Source: Marivirga arenosa (GTDB lineage Bacteria; Bacteroidota; Bacteroidia; Cytophagales; Cyclobacteriaceae). Taken from it: a stretch of DNA of 64,000 nucleotides. A program made the translations under genes and the position numbers. The DNA is taken from assembly GCF_030503875.2 (NCBI RefSeq), contig NZ_CP129968.2, positions 3,188,001 through 3,252,000 on the forward strand. Reading direction: 5' to 3'. The notes beneath the pieces were generated by a model. It did not search any database. It was not told the origin of the DNA and saw nothing but the letters and a program-made list of their open reading frames with translations. The number at the start of each line of letters is the position of its first letter. The stretch's first letter is position 1. Positions 19,560 through 29,451 of the stretch are shown here, piece by piece.

Positions 19560-20262
19560 GTTTTTGAATAAGAAAACAAAAGTATTTAATTTAGATAATA
19601 AATATATAGAAATAAATTTGATTAATAATATTAAATATTGCTTTTACACAATTTTGACAATTTGTTTATTCAAATATGGAACAGCAAATTCTCAAATTGA
19701 CACAAGTTATTATGATTCAGGCAAGATAAAAGCTGTTGGAGAAGCAAAAAAGGGTATTAAGGAGAATGAATGGATCTACTATTTTCCAAATGGAGAAATC
19801 AATTCTATTGAGCATTATAAATCAGGTGAGCTTCATGGAAAATTGATAAAATTTCATGAAAACGGAAATTTAAATGCCGAAGAAAATTGGGTTAATGGAG
19901 ATTTAGAGGGGAAAGCTACTTACTATTACAGGAGCGGAAGAATTGAGAAGCAGGGAGAATATTTAAATAGCAACTATGATGGATTATGGGAATTTTATCA
20001 TAAAAATGGAAAGCTAAGACAAGCTGGCAATTATGAGAAGGGGCTTCCTGACGGTCCATGGAAATTTTATAATGAAGACGGTCAAATCATTCAATCTGGT
20101 AGCTATACCGAGGGTAAAGAAAATGGTCATTGGGTTTTTTATGACAATAAGGGTCGTAAAACTTATGAAGGAAATTACGAAATGGGAGAAAAAATTGGGG
20201 ATTGGTACTACTTCAATAGATTTGGGAAAAAGAAATTAGTTGCTAAAAATAAAATAGATTAA
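19558..20262 (+). CDS. YwqK-family MORN-repeat protein
   Basis: The product consists mostly of MORN_2 repeats of about 23 residues with the pattern G-x-W-x-x-Y/F-x-x-x-G-x-x. Examples are NEWIYYFPNGEI, LEGKATYYYRSGRIE and GPWKFYNEDGQI, seven or so copies in all. Database names call this the YwqK antitoxin family, but no toxin gene is present, so I would not infer a toxin-antitoxin role. The start is uncertain. ATG at 19558 shares bases with the divergent PorV-like start, while TTG at 19618 would begin exactly at a good signal peptide (ending TANSQ). The second possibility implies export. The stop codon overlaps the stop of the convergent POTRA gene. Confidence 0.75.
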   Translation: MFLNKKTKVFNLDNKYIEINLINNIKYCFYTILTICLFKYGTANSQIDTSYYDSGKIKAVGEAKKGIKENEWIYYFPNGEINSIEHYKSGELHGKLIKFHENGNLNAEENWVNGDLEGKATYYYRSGRIEKQGEYLNSNYDGLWEFYHKNGKLRQAGNYEKGLPDGPWKFYNEDGQIIQSGSYTEGKENGHWVFYDNKGRKTYEGNYEMGEKIGDWYYFNRFGKKKLVAKNKID

Positions 20263-21800
20263 ATACCAGATTTTACATTAATAAAGAAGCCAGTCTCATT
20301 TAATGCATTAATTGAATATTCTAACCTTAAGACTGCATCATAAAAAGTAACCAAATCAAGCCCAGCACCATAGCTGTATATGTATCTATTTGATAATAAT
20401 GGACTAACTGATATTCTACTTCTATCACTAATATTATTTTGTACATAGCCATGATCAAAAAACACTTTAAAGTAAGCTGCAAAAGGTACTTTTCTAAATT
20501 GTTTCAATGGCATAAGCCTGCCCAAATTTGCTTCAATTGAAAACAGTTCTTTTTTCAATTCAGTTTTATGCATCACATAATGTTGACCCTGGATTACATA
20601 TAGTTCATATCCTTTTAGTAAATTATTTGAAAAGCCTAAACCCTCAAAGTTATTATAGGGTTGAAATTTAGGGTAACTAGTGTAAGCAGTAAATGACGAG
20701 GCAATATTAAAATTATATTTCAAAGGTTTATAGTAAGCTAATAATCCTCTAAAATTTCCTTGGTCTATATCTTTAAAAATACCTAATCCAATTTTTGTGA
20801 ATCTGGCATCAATAAGAAACCCTTTTAAAGGGTAATTATTCCTATCTCTAAAATCTCTTCTAAACCTATAGGATAAGCCTATATAATCTTGTTCAACATC
20901 TTGATTTTGACCCAAATACTCACTATTAAACTGTAATACCTCATCAATTATGGTTGTTCGGGAGTATACCAAATTTAATGAGTGAGTATTATAATAAGAT
21001 TCTCTATAGTTAAAGAAAAGAAAGCTATTCATCGAGTTAGAGATGATTTGCCGTTCACTATCATCACCAAAAATGCTATCCGCATCAATGAATAAACGTT
21101 TATTCTCTACATTTGAGTAATCAACCTGATCAAATTCACTGTATGAAAAACCAAGCCCCATGCCAAACGTTTGAGCTTTATTCAAATATGGAATATTATA
21201 AGCAAAATTAAACCTCCTTTTAAATCCAAATTGAGCCATTGCGGAAAGGCGTTCATTTAATCCTCTTACATTAAACTGATCAAATTTAAATCCATATTCA
21301 AATCGATCAGTTGCTGCATTCTGATTAAAAAGCCAATCACTAAAATTTCTGTCTGCTAATTTAAATATCACACTAGGCCAGATATACCATCTTTCTTCCA
21401 CAAAGAAAATTACTTGAATATGATTTTCATCTGAATTTTCAATAAACTCTATTTCTGCCCTTACAGAATTAAAAAGTCCGGTGTTAAAAATCTTATTCTC
21501 ATCAAGCTTGATTAAGTCCTTTAATTCTTTAAAAGGATAACTTACATTAGTCTGTAAATCAATTTCTCTGGTAATAATCTTTCGTTTAGTTTTTTTATTA
21601 CCTCTAATTTCAATTTTTTCAAGATACAGTATTTGATTTTGAAGACTATCTTTAAGCTTATTTTCAATGCTTTTATTATCGGAATTTAAATTAACTGAAA
21701 CCTGACTTTTTGCGTTAGGTAGAAAGATCAGGGTTACTATACCTAAATATATAATATACTTAAAGATTAAATTAAATCTTAAGTGTTTTAGTAATTCAAT
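20259..21800 (-). CDS. POTRA/BamA-like outer membrane protein with uncertain start codon
   Basis: The reading frame is open from 21842 down to the stop at 20259. It encodes, in order, a signal peptide-like stretch ([20 protein letters not shown], then KSQ), one POTRA domain ([18 protein letters not shown] through [13 protein letters not shown]) and a beta-barrel of the BamA/TamA (Omp85) type with [19 protein letters not shown] and [15 protein letters not shown] strands. The Omp85 family inserts or translocates proteins at the outer membrane; with one POTRA it resembles shorter TamA-like members. The only ATG/GTG/TTG is a GTG at 21401, which would delete the signal peptide and most of the POTRA domain. 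I therefore place the start near the ATT at 21800, tentatively. Confidence 0.65.
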   Translation of the reverse strand: MELLKHLRFNLIFKYIIYLGIVTLIFLPNAKSQVSVNLNSDNKSIENKLKDSLQNQILYLEKIEIRGNKKTKRKIITREIDLQTNVSYPFKELKDLIKLDENKIFNTGLFNSVRAEIEFIENSDENHIQVIFFVEERWYIWPSVIFKLADRNFSDWLFNQNAATDRFEYGFKFDQFNVRGLNERLSAMAQFGFKRRFNFAYNIPYLNKAQTFGMGLGFSYSEFDQVDYSNVENKRLFIDADSIFGDDSERQIISNSMNSFLFFNYRESYYNTHSLNLVYSRTTIIDEVLQFNSEYLGQNQDVEQDYIGLSYRFRRDFRDRNNYPLKGFLIDARFTKIGLGIFKDIDQGNFRGLLAYYKPLKYNFNIASSFTAYTSYPKFQPYNNFEGLGFSNNLLKGYELYVIQGQHYVMHKTELKKELFSIEANLGRLMPLKQFRKVPFAAYFKVFFDHGYVQNNISDRSRISVSPLLSNRYIYSYGAGLDLVTFYDAVLRLEYSINALNETGFFINVKSGI

Positions 21801-21846
21801 ATTTAGATTAGTTAATTTTATAATCTTTAAATTTAGTTTTAATCAA

Positions 21847-22092
21847 TTGTCTAATTCCAGAAAAAATACTGTTACAAAAACCATACGAAAAGTAGCCACT
21901 TGGCCTATTCTCTTTTATCAATATGGGATTTCTCCTTTTTTTCCTTCTGCTTGTCGCTTCACTCCTACCTGTTCAGAATACACCAAACAAGCAATTTTAA
22001 AACATGGTTTACTTAAGGGTTCAAAATTATCAGCAAAAAGAATTTCAAAATGTCACCCATGGGGAGGGTCAGGTTATGACCCTGTTCCTTAA
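21847..22092 (+). CDS. yidD: Membrane protein insertion efficiency factor YidD
   Basis: This is an 81-residue protein with the YidD signature: [19 protein letters not shown], then [25 protein letters not shown] and GGSGYDPVP. YidD is an amphipathic helper of YidC-dependent membrane insertion on the cytoplasmic face of the inner membrane. The start is TTG at 21847; no ATG or GTG occurs in the open frame upstream. It is divergent from the POTRA/BamA-like gene, and its last 4 bases overlap the end of lgt. Confidence 0.92.
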   Translation: MSNSRKNTVTKTIRKVATWPILFYQYGISPFFPSACRFTPTCSEYTKQAILKHGLLKGSKLSAKRISKCHPWGGSGYDPVP

Positions 22093-23171
22093 ATTCTATT
22101 TTCAGCTTTTAATGATTGAAAAATGAAATATACTCCTGCCAAAACAAGTGGAATACTTAACCACTGCCCCATATTTAAGCTTAAATCATCTTCAAAAGCT
22201 ACTTGATTTTCTTTTATAAACTCATATAAAAATCTTAACCCAAAACAAGCAATCAGGAAGATACCAAAAAGCCTTCCATCTGCCAACCCACTTCTGTTTT
22301 TATTCCATAAATAGAATAATACTAGAAATATAAATACACATGAAATCGCTTCGTATAATTGTGCTGCATGCCTTGGCACTCCATTTCCATAGGTGGTCGC
22401 ATATATAAATCCGCCTTTTTCATTATAATCGAAAACTGCATCTTTAGGAACTATCAAATGCTGAGTAATACTTTGCTCTTGCAGTTTATCAAGAAGCTGA
22501 TTTTCAGAAAATCTTTTCACATCTTCCAATTTATTTTTACTATTGAAGGCAATTTGCAACTTAACTGGATACTCATATCTGCTTTCATTTGATCCTTCTA
22601 TCAAATTCGATCTCTTTACTTTTTCCACCTCTACATCTTCTATTGCAGATGTTAAATAATTCACTCTCAATTCAACTTCACGGCCAAAAACAACTCCATA
22701 TGGCTTATCTGTTGGCTCGCCAATGATTTCAGAATTCATAAAATTACCAGTCCTAATCAACGCCCCAGTTATCGCCACAACAATAACGATTCTATCCAAA
22801 ATCCATAAATAGCTTATATCCTTATACTTACGTGAGAAAAGATAAAGAGCAATTAATATCCCAGCTGCTCCACCATGACTTGCTAATCCACCTTCCCAAA
22901 TTTTGAGAATATCCAGAGGGTTACTTAAGTATCTTGTGGGCTCATAGAATAATACATGTCCCAATCTTGCCCCTATGATAGTGGCTAAAACCATATATAA
23001 GGTCAGAATTTCAACTTGCTTTTCTTTCTTACCTTCTTTTTTGAAAATGTAGAACATTACTTGCTGAGAAATAATAAATCCCAATGCGAAGAGTAATCCA
23101 TACCATCTTAATTCAGTAAATCCCAAATCAACAATATAAGGCTTGGGCGACCATACAATATAGCTAAGCAT
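22089..23171 (-). CDS. lgt: Prolipoprotein diacylglyceryl transferase
   Basis: The 360-residue protein is a polytopic membrane enzyme that transfers diacylglycerol from phosphatidylglycerol to the lipobox cysteine of prolipoproteins. The Lgt signature is seen in [14 protein letters not shown]. Other conserved segments are [22 protein letters not shown] and [10 protein letters not shown]. It is longer than E. coli Lgt because about 75 residues, largely hydrophilic, are inserted between the [10 protein letters not shown] segment and [10 protein letters not shown]. Such an insert is known in Bacteroidetes homologues. Its own -7 box lies at 23190-23197. Confidence 0.95.
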   Translation of the reverse strand: MLSYIVWSPKPYIVDLGFTELRWYGLLFALGFIISQQVMFYIFKKEGKKEKQVEILTLYMVLATIIGARLGHVLFYEPTRYLSNPLDILKIWEGGLASHGGAAGILIALYLFSRKYKDISYLWILDRIVIVVAITGALIRTGNFMNSEIIGEPTDKPYGVVFGREVELRVNYLTSAIEDVEVEKVKRSNLIEGSNESRYEYPVKLQIAFNSKNKLEDVKRFSENQLLDKLQEQSITQHLIVPKDAVFDYNEKGGFIYATTYGNGVPRHAAQLYEAISCVFIFLVLFYLWNKNRSGLADGRLFGIFLIACFGLRFLYEFIKENQVAFEDDLSLNMGQWLSIPLVLAGVYFIFQSLKAENRI

Positions 23172-23189
23172 ATTTATTTTAGTTTAACA

Positions 23190-23197
23190 CAAAATTA
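23190..23197 (-). promoter_or_regulatory. Promoter -7 box for lgt
   Basis: The minus strand reads TAATTTTG (consensus TAnnTTTG), 18 bases upstream of the lgt ATG. The flanking context CCCTAATTTTG is repeated before hisB. Confidence 0.45.
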
Positions 23198-23222
23198 GGG
23201 TAAAAAGAGAAATCTCAATGAT

Positions 23223-25067
23223 TTATTCTGCTTTTTCAAGCTCTTCCAATTCTTCTTTAAATGAAGAAGACAAAATAGGAAACCTACACCAGGTTTTAGG
23301 ATCTACATTATAATCATCTAGATGGAAAGAAACCGCTATTCTTTCTCTTTTCCACTGATTTCTTGACCATAATTTAAAAAACTTTTGAATAGAGGGCTTT
23401 AGTATAGATTTTTCACCATTCCAAGTTAATCTTAATTTTTCATATATTTCTAAAGGTGAATAACGATCCCTGATGGCTAATTCTTCTATAGATTGCAGTA
23501 ATGGGTAGGGCATTAAATCACTTTCATCAGATTGCGATTTTTCGGAAGGTCTTAATTCGGCTGTAGGCCGAAGACTATTTACATAACTTAAACTAGCATA
23601 GCCTAACTCTTTTTCCGCCCATTTTAACCATTGAATAATGAAAGGCTTATCAATTGCAGCAATTGGTGCGATACTGCCACTTGTATCACCATCCATGGTG
23701 GTATAACCCACACTTCCTTCGCTTCTATTAGAGGTAGTAAGTAATAAAGCATTATTTATATTAGCTAAAATCCAAATAATTGGAGATCTAGCCCTTGCTT
23801 GAATATTTTGTAAAGCAATATCGTCTTGGTCCCAATTCAGCTGTCTTCCAATACTTTTAGATATCTTTTGAGTATACCCTTCTACCTCATCATCGATGGA
23901 CCAATTATAAAAAACAGCTCCTATTTCATTTGCCAATTCCTTTGCTGATTTAAAAGTAGCTTCTCCTGAATTGACCGTACTTTGGTAGGCGGTTGTAAAA
24001 AGTCTTTTAGCTATCTCCTTTTCTGGAGCTTTTGAATCTTTAATTCCCTCGTACCATTCAATTTTATGGATTCTTTCGAGAAAAACTGATAGGCTCAATT
24101 CCTTAAGTCCAAGTTTTATCATTTCAGCTACCAAAACTGCAGTTGAAGAGGAATCTGCACCACCACTCAACGACAGTACAAAACCATTGCTATAACTTTT
24201 TCTTAAATAATCATATAGAGCCAGGCTAACAGCTCTTCTAAATTCTTGATTTATATCTACTTCAGGAATAGAAATTGATTTCTCATCATCGGTATCCCAT
24301 GTTCCTATTTGAAAATTTTGAAAAGAAAGCAACTCATTTTTGAATTTTAATTCTCCGTGACTTGCTATTATCAATTCCCCATCATAGATCATTCTACCTG
24401 CCTCATTGCCTAATAAATTAGCATAAACATATATACAGTTATAGTTTTTAGAACTATCTAAAACTAAGTCGTTTCTGCTTTTAGTCTTATTAAGTGCAAA
24501 GTGACTAGCCGAGGGGTTTAAAATTATATCAACTCCTCTTTTACATAATCTATTGGCTGGACGATCCTCCCTCCAGGCATCTTCACATATCTCTAGTCCT
24601 ATCGTGAAACCTTTGTAATCAACAGTATAATCTCCAATAGGAATAATTCTATCGTCTATTTTGATTTCCGTTTGCTTTCCAACTGGCCATTCCATAAACC
24701 ACCTTGGTTCATAATGCACACCATCTTTTGCTAAGTTTTGTTTTGGAATGATATATTGTATTTCATTATGATCGCAAAAGGCAGCACAATTATATAAATC
24801 ACCTTCAAATTTAATAGGAAGTCCCACAACGAATGCCATATCAGGTGCTTCAGGTAATATTCTGCTTACTAATATATTTAAAGCCTTTTGCCACATCCAA
24901 TCAGATAAGAAAACGTCTTGGCAACCGTACCCACAAATAGTTAATTCAGGAAAACATAAAAGTTCAACCCTTTGAGATTTAGCTTCTTTTAATGCACCCA
25001 ATATATTTAGAGTGTTTCCTGTCCAGTCTAATGGAATTTGATTAAGAGTTGCACCAGCAATTTTCAT
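23223..25067 (-). CDS. nadE: Glutamine-dependent NAD+ synthetase
   Basis: The 614-residue protein joins an N-terminal nitrilase-type glutaminase domain to a C-terminal NAD synthase domain. The glutaminase triad is represented by Glu in FPELTICGYG, Lys in PKQNLAKDGVHYEP and Cys in LEICEDAW. The synthase domain has the ATP-pyrophosphatase loop LSGGADSSSTAVL. It amidates nicotinic acid adenine dinucleotide to NAD+, using ammonia channelled from glutamine. It is 37 bases downstream of rnc on the same strand and may be expressed from the acpP-fabF-rnc promoter. Confidence 0.96.
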   Translation of the reverse strand: MKIAGATLNQIPLDWTGNTLNILGALKEAKSQRVELLCFPELTICGYGCQDVFLSDWMWQKALNILVSRILPEAPDMAFVVGLPIKFEGDLYNCAAFCDHNEIQYIIPKQNLAKDGVHYEPRWFMEWPVGKQTEIKIDDRIIPIGDYTVDYKGFTIGLEICEDAWREDRPANRLCKRGVDIILNPSASHFALNKTKSRNDLVLDSSKNYNCIYVYANLLGNEAGRMIYDGELIIASHGELKFKNELLSFQNFQIGTWDTDDEKSISIPEVDINQEFRRAVSLALYDYLRKSYSNGFVLSLSGGADSSSTAVLVAEMIKLGLKELSLSVFLERIHKIEWYEGIKDSKAPEKEIAKRLFTTAYQSTVNSGEATFKSAKELANEIGAVFYNWSIDDEVEGYTQKISKSIGRQLNWDQDDIALQNIQARARSPIIWILANINNALLLTTSNRSEGSVGYTTMDGDTSGSIAPIAAIDKPFIIQWLKWAEKELGYASLSYVNSLRPTAELRPSEKSQSDESDLMPYPLLQSIEELAIRDRYSPLEIYEKLRLTWNGEKSILKPSIQKFFKLWSRNQWKRERIAVSFHLDDYNVDPKTWCRFPILSSSFKEELEELEKAE

Positions 25068-25104
25068 AATAATAATTTTAGAATTGCTGCTTAGAATTAT
25101 AATT

Positions 25105-25836
25105 CTAAGACAGTTTTAATTTTTGGCAAGCTTTAAAGGCAGCATTTTGCTCTGCTTTCTTTTTATTAAGACCAGCTCCTTTTGCTATTTTTTCTCCATC
25201 AATAATGATCACGGCTTTGAATTCTCTTTTCATCCCTTCTTGTTTGTGGTCTTCTATATCAAAGCGTAAAGATCTATTTTTCTTTTGAGACCATTCAATG
25301 AGAATACTTTTATAATTAGTATTGTTTTCAATTATCTCATCTAAATCGAAATGGGGAATAATTAGTTTATTGATGATAAACTTTTTACAGTATTTATATC
25401 CTCTATCTATGTAAACCGCACCAATGAAAGCTTCCATCATATCACCATAAATCGACTTAAAGTGATATTTGCTTTTAGAAAAATCAGCCTCAAGCATCTG
25501 ACCAATTCCTATTTTCTTTGCCAGTAAACTTAAAGATTCTCTGTTGACAATACGAGATCGGATTTCAGTAAGAAAGCCTTCATCTTTAAAAGGATATTTT
25601 TTAAAAAGGTAATCTGCTACAACTGCACCTAGCACTGCATCACCTAAATACTCCAGTCTTTCATTTGAAGCTTTAAATCCATTTGGTAATGTTTTGGCTA
25701 CACTTGAATGTTGAGTAACAAGACGGAATAGCTCTAAACGAAAAGGCTTGTAGCCGACAATAGATTTAACTGCAGCTACAAGCCTTTTATCATTTTTATT
25801 TAATTTTTTGAGAGAAGAAAGAACGCGTCTGATCAA
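25105..25836 (-). CDS. rnc: Ribonuclease III
   Basis: The 243-residue protein has the RNase III signature NERLEYLGDAVLGAVVADYL, with catalytic Glu and Asp. The second acidic cluster is in GDMMEAFIGAVYIDRG. A C-terminal double-stranded RNA-binding domain begins at about residue 170 and includes GAGLNKKKAEQNAAFKAC. It cleaves double-stranded RNA in rRNA maturation and mRNA decay. It follows fabF by 9 bases, the conserved acpP-fabF-rnc order of Bacteroidetes. Confidence 0.95.
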   Translation of the reverse strand: MIRRVLSSLKKLNKNDKRLVAAVKSIVGYKPFRLELFRLVTQHSSVAKTLPNGFKASNERLEYLGDAVLGAVVADYLFKKYPFKDEGFLTEIRSRIVNRESLSLLAKKIGIGQMLEADFSKSKYHFKSIYGDMMEAFIGAVYIDRGYKYCKKFIINKLIIPHFDLDEIIENNTNYKSILIEWSQKKNRSLRFDIEDHKQEGMKREFKAVIIIDGEKIAKGAGLNKKKAEQNAAFKACQKLKLS

Positions 25837-25845
25837 AGTTGGAAA

Positions 25846-27096
25846 TTAATCTAACTTTCTTAAAACAATTGAAGTATTATGACCTCCAAAGCCAAAAGTA
25901 TTACTTAATACTGTCTTTACTTCTCTTTTTTGCGCTTTGTTAAATGTGAAATTCAATTTTGAATCGAATTGATCATCATCAGTGAAATGGTTAATAGTAG
26001 GAGGTACTATTTGTTTTTCCAAAGCGAAAATACAAGCTAATGCTTCGATAGCTCCAGCTGCTCCTAATAAGTGGCCTGTCATTGATTTAGTAGAGCTAAT
26101 ATTTAAGTTATAAGCATGATCACCAAATACTTTCTTAATGGCTTGTGACTCACTCAAATCTCCTAATGGAGTTGATGTACCATGAACATTGATATAATCA
26201 ACTTCAGTGGGATCAATATTAGCATCTTCCAATGCATATTTCATCACATTAGTAGCACCTAGTCCTTCTGGATGTGGAGCTGTCATATGATAAGCATCAG
26301 CAGACATTCCTCCACCTATTACTTCAGCATAAATCTTTGCTCCTCTGGCTACTGCATGTTCATATTCCTCTAGAATTAGTGCAGCTCCTCCTTCACCTAA
26401 TACAAAACCATCTCTGTCTTTGTCAAATGGTCTAGATGCAGTAGAAGGATCATCATTTCTTTCCGATAAAGCCTTCATTGCGTTAAATCCACCAATTCCA
26501 GCTTCAGTAACTGAAGCTTCTGAACCGCCAGAAATAAAAATATCTGCCTTACCTAATCTAATGTAATTATATGCATCAATCAATGCGTTTGTTGCTGATG
26601 CACAAGCCGATACCGTTACAAAATTCGGTCCTCTAAAACCGTATTTTATAGAAATGAGCCCTGCACAGATATCAGAAATCATCTTAGGGATGAAAAATGG
26701 ATTGAAGCGAGGATTTCTGTCATTAGAAACAAAATTATCTACCTCGTCTTGAAAAGTTTTTAAGCCTCCAATACCAGAACCCCAGATTACTCCTGCTCTA
26801 TCTAAATTAATTTTAGATAAATCAAGCTTAGAATCTTGGATTGCCTGCTCAGCGGTAATCATACCATACTGAGTAAAAGGATCCATTTTCCTGGCTTCCT
26901 TGCGATCAAGATAATCCTCAGCTTTGAAGTTCTTTACTTCGCAAGCAAACTGAGTTTTGAATTTGGATGCATCAAATTTAGTAATGGGACCGGCTCCGCT
27001 TGTACCCTTAGCCAAGTTCTCCCAATATTCTTCGACAGAATTACCAATGGGTGTTAAAGCACCCAGTCCCGTTACAACTACCCTTTTTAAATTCAT
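25846..27096 (-). CDS. fabF: 3-oxoacyl-[acyl-carrier-protein] synthase II
   Basis: This is a 416-residue condensing enzyme with the Cys-His-His triad of KAS I/II: C165 in TVSACASATNA, H305 in NVHGTSTPLGD and H342 in MTGHLLGAAGA. The C-terminal FGFGGHN loop is present. It extends acyl-ACP with malonyl-ACP in fatty acid synthesis. It is 22 bases downstream of acpP, whose product is its substrate carrier. Confidence 0.97.
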   Translation of the reverse strand: MNLKRVVVTGLGALTPIGNSVEEYWENLAKGTSGAGPITKFDASKFKTQFACEVKNFKAEDYLDRKEARKMDPFTQYGMITAEQAIQDSKLDLSKINLDRAGVIWGSGIGGLKTFQDEVDNFVSNDRNPRFNPFFIPKMISDICAGLISIKYGFRGPNFVTVSACASATNALIDAYNYIRLGKADIFISGGSEASVTEAGIGGFNAMKALSERNDDPSTASRPFDKDRDGFVLGEGGAALILEEYEHAVARGAKIYAEVIGGGMSADAYHMTAPHPEGLGATNVMKYALEDANIDPTEVDYINVHGTSTPLGDLSESQAIKKVFGDHAYNLNISSTKSMTGHLLGAAGAIEALACIFALEKQIVPPTINHFTDDDQFDSKLNFTFNKAQKREVKTVLSNTFGFGGHNTSIVLRKLD

Positions 27097-27118
27097 AAAT
27101 GAATTATGAGCTATTAAA

Positions 27119-27355
27119 TTATTTTACGTTTTCTTCTAAGTAAGAAATGGCCTGACCTACAGTACCAATGTTTTCTGCTTGATCATCTGGAATAGAGATA
27201 TTGAATTCCTTTTCGAATTCCATAATCAATTCCACTGTATCAAGTGAATCTGCTCCTAAATCATTGGTGAAACTTGCTTCTGCAGTCACTTCTGACTCTT
27301 CTACACCTAGTTTGTCAATGATAATTGCCTTTACTTTCTGTGCTATTTCAGACAT
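27119..27355 (-). CDS. acpP: Acyl carrier protein
   Basis: The 78-residue acidic protein carries the phosphopantetheine attachment motif [11 protein letters not shown], with the modified serine at S37. It carries growing acyl chains on the prosthetic group in fatty acid synthesis. It is the first gene of the acpP-fabF-rnc group, and a well-spaced promoter lies just upstream. Confidence 0.98.
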   Translation of the reverse strand: MSEIAQKVKAIIIDKLGVEESEVTAEASFTNDLGADSLDTVELIMEFEKEFNISIPDDQAENIGTVGQAISYLEENVK

Positions 27356-27385
27356 TATTTTAGAATTTTAGTTTTAAATACACCG

Positions 27386-27417
27386 CAAAGAAATGTATTT
27401 CCCCCATTAATGTCAAA
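27386..27417 (-). promoter_or_regulatory. Promoter of acpP-fabF-rnc
   Basis: On the minus strand a -33 TTTG (27417-27414) is separated by 20 bases from TTTCTTTG (27393-27386), one mismatch from TAnnTTTG. Box sequence and spacing both fit the Bacteroidetes sigma factor consensus. The predicted start of transcription is about 20-25 bases before the acpP ATG. Confidence 0.65.
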
Positions 27418-27510
27418 CTATTTTTTTCCTTTCGTACAAGTATTTTCCTTTATTCCTCAACTTTGCACTTCAGACTTTAGATTAAATCGAATTATTTATA
27501 ACTTAAGGTT

Positions 27511-27936
27511 ATGGACAAAAAAATGTGGAAAGATACTTTTACGGTTGATTTCAAATTATTAGCCATCTCGTCTCCTATTCCTGATTTTCAAATGGCTTGG
27601 AATATTAATCAATATACAAACTTCACATTAAAAAGGGTAAAAGATCATTTTATTGAATTAAAAAAAGATCAATTTCTGAATACTTCATGTTTTCAGTTTA
27701 AAACAGACCATGTTTCAATAAAGTTATTGAAAAATAAATTAAATGATAGTGAGGCCAAACAAGTGTTTCTAATTCCTGAGATGAAAAATATTGATTATTT
27801 CCTTCTTATTCAAGATGATACGGAAGAATTACAAATACTTAATGTAAAAAGTACACTAAGTAAAATAAAAAATGTAATTTTGGTTCAAGTTTTGGATGCC
27901 GATCGCCTAAAATCGGTAGTTAACTTAATGACTTAA
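27511..27936 (+). CDS. IPExxxVDY family protein
   Basis: The 141-residue protein contains the family's naming motif as IPEMKNIDYFLLIQDD, with IPE at 88-90 and IDY at 94-96. This small family is restricted to Bacteroidetes and typically lies beside pyk, as here. Its function is unknown. There is no signal peptide and no cysteine cluster. The pyk ATG follows 15 bases after the stop, so the two are surely co-transcribed. A role linked to pyruvate kinase or glycolytic control would be inference from context only. Confidence 0.9.
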   Translation: MDKKMWKDTFTVDFKLLAISSPIPDFQMAWNINQYTNFTLKRVKDHFIELKKDQFLNTSCFQFKTDHVSIKLLKNKLNDSEAKQVFLIPEMKNIDYFLLIQDDTEELQILNVKSTLSKIKNVILVQVLDADRLKSVVNLMT

Positions 27937-27951
27937 AAAAGATTATAGATA

Positions 27952-29388
27952 ATGAAAAGAGAAAACATCAAATTCAACAAATCAAAAATTGTAGCGACAG
28001 TTGGCCCTGCTTCCAACACTAAAGAAATGCTACAAAAATTAGTGAAAGCAGGTGCAGATGTTTTTAGATTAAATTTCTCTCATGGCGACCATGAAACTCA
28101 TCAACAAACATTAGGCTATATTGAAGAAATTAATAAAGAATGGGGAACCAACATCAGTATACTTCAAGATTTACAAGGCCCTAAAATTAGATTAGGGGAC
28201 ATTGTAAATGGTAAAACTGTCATAAAGGAAGGTGATGAATTCATTATTACGATTAATGAGATAGAAGGTGATAGCAAAAAAGCCTCTACCACCTACCAAG
28301 GATTACCATCTGATGTTAAAAAAGGAGACACGATCCTGATTGATGATGGTAATATTCAATTAGAGGTGATTTCTTCAGATAAAACTGATGTAAAAACCAA
28401 AGTGATTTATGGTGGTGATCTGAAATCCAAAAAGGGTATAAATCTTCCTTTTACAAAAGTTTCTGCTCCAAGTTTAACTGAAAAGGATTTAGAGGACTTA
28501 AAATTCGGGCTTAAGAACGAGGTTGATTGGATTGCTTTATCTTTTGTTCGTTCTGCTGCTGACGTTTTAGATTTAAAAAATAGAATCCGCTACAATGGTA
28601 AAGATTGTAAAGTAGTTGCTAAAATAGAAAAGCCAGAGGCTCTTAAAGATATTGACAATATCATAGCCGCTACAGACGCTGTTATGGTTGCACGTGGTGA
28701 TTTAGGAGTAGAAATCCCAATGGAAGATGTTCCGTTAGCACAAAAAATGATCATTAAAAAGTGTAATGATGCTTGCAAACCTGTTATTGTGGCAACCCAA
28801 ATGATGGAAAGCATGATTGAGAATCCACGCCCTACAAGAGCAGAAACCAATGATGTGGCTAATGCAATTCTTGATGGTGGTGATGCCGTTATGCTATCAG
28901 CTGAATCAGCGGCTGGTCAATACCCAGTTGAAGCAGTTTTGAGTATGTCAAACACTATAGCTAGCATTGAAAAACATACTTCTATTTACCATAAATATGG
29001 ACATGTTCATCGAGATTCAGAAACCTTCTTTAGTGATAACCTGGTACAAACTGCATGCAAATTAGCAGAAGAGACAGGAGCCAAAGCTATAGTTGGGATG
29101 ACCAAATCTGGTTATACAGCCTACAGGTTAGCAAGCCATAGACCTAAGGCTGGCATCTTTATATTTACAGGAAATAACGATTTACTAGAAACTATCAATT
29201 TGGTTTGGGGAGTAAGAGGTTATATTTATAATAACTATGAGAGTACGGATAAAACTTTTGCTGATATAGAAAAAATCCTTAAAAAAGATAAGCACGTTGA
29301 AACTGGAGATATTATAATATTGATGGCAAGTATGCCAATTAAGGAGAAGAACAGAACTAATATGTTAAAAGTAACTGAGGTGAAATAA
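27952..29388 (+). CDS. pyk: Pyruvate kinase
   Basis: The 478-residue protein has the pyruvate kinase landmarks: TVGPASNT at the N-terminus, FRLNFSHGDHETH, ILQDLQGPKIRLGD, the active-site lysine in VAKIEKPEAL, the metal-binding VARGDLGVE, and TQMMESMIENPRPTRAE. It converts phosphoenolpyruvate and ADP to pyruvate and ATP. The C-terminal regulatory domain is present. A strong terminator lies 21 bases after the stop. Confidence 0.97.
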   Translation: MKRENIKFNKSKIVATVGPASNTKEMLQKLVKAGADVFRLNFSHGDHETHQQTLGYIEEINKEWGTNISILQDLQGPKIRLGDIVNGKTVIKEGDEFIITINEIEGDSKKASTTYQGLPSDVKKGDTILIDDGNIQLEVISSDKTDVKTKVIYGGDLKSKKGINLPFTKVSAPSLTEKDLEDLKFGLKNEVDWIALSFVRSAADVLDLKNRIRYNGKDCKVVAKIEKPEALKDIDNIIAATDAVMVARGDLGVEIPMEDVPLAQKMIIKKCNDACKPVIVATQMMESMIENPRPTRAETNDVANAILDGGDAVMLSAESAAGQYPVEAVLSMSNTIASIEKHTSIYHKYGHVHRDSETFFSDNLVQTACKLAEETGAKAIVGMTKSGYTAYRLASHRPKAGIFIFTGNNDLLETINLVWGVRGYIYNNYESTDKTFADIEKILKKDKHVETGDIIILMASMPIKEKNRTNMLKVTEVK

Positions 29389-29409
29389 AGTTCTTTTTAT
29401 AGCATTAAG

Positions 29410-29443
29410 AAAGCCATTGAATTAGATTTCAATGGCTTTTTTT
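29410..29443 (+). terminator. Intrinsic terminator after pyk
   Basis: A perfect 12-bp stem (AAAGCCATTGAA and TTCAATGGCTTT) closes a 6-base loop, and the second arm runs into T residues (29437-29443). On the opposite strand the tail is less T-rich, so it serves mainly the pyk transcript. Confidence 0.9.
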
Positions 29444-29451
29444 ATTTAAGA

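Noticed and set aside
19558..20262. Toxin-antitoxin system at the YwqK-family gene.
   Set aside because: The family name only reflects database labelling. No toxin gene is adjacent on either strand, and the product appears exported.
20259..21401. POTRA/BamA gene starting at the GTG at 21401 as a normal 380-residue protein.
   Set aside because: The codons upstream encode the rest of a POTRA domain and a signal peptide in the same frame, so this start truncates a real protein.
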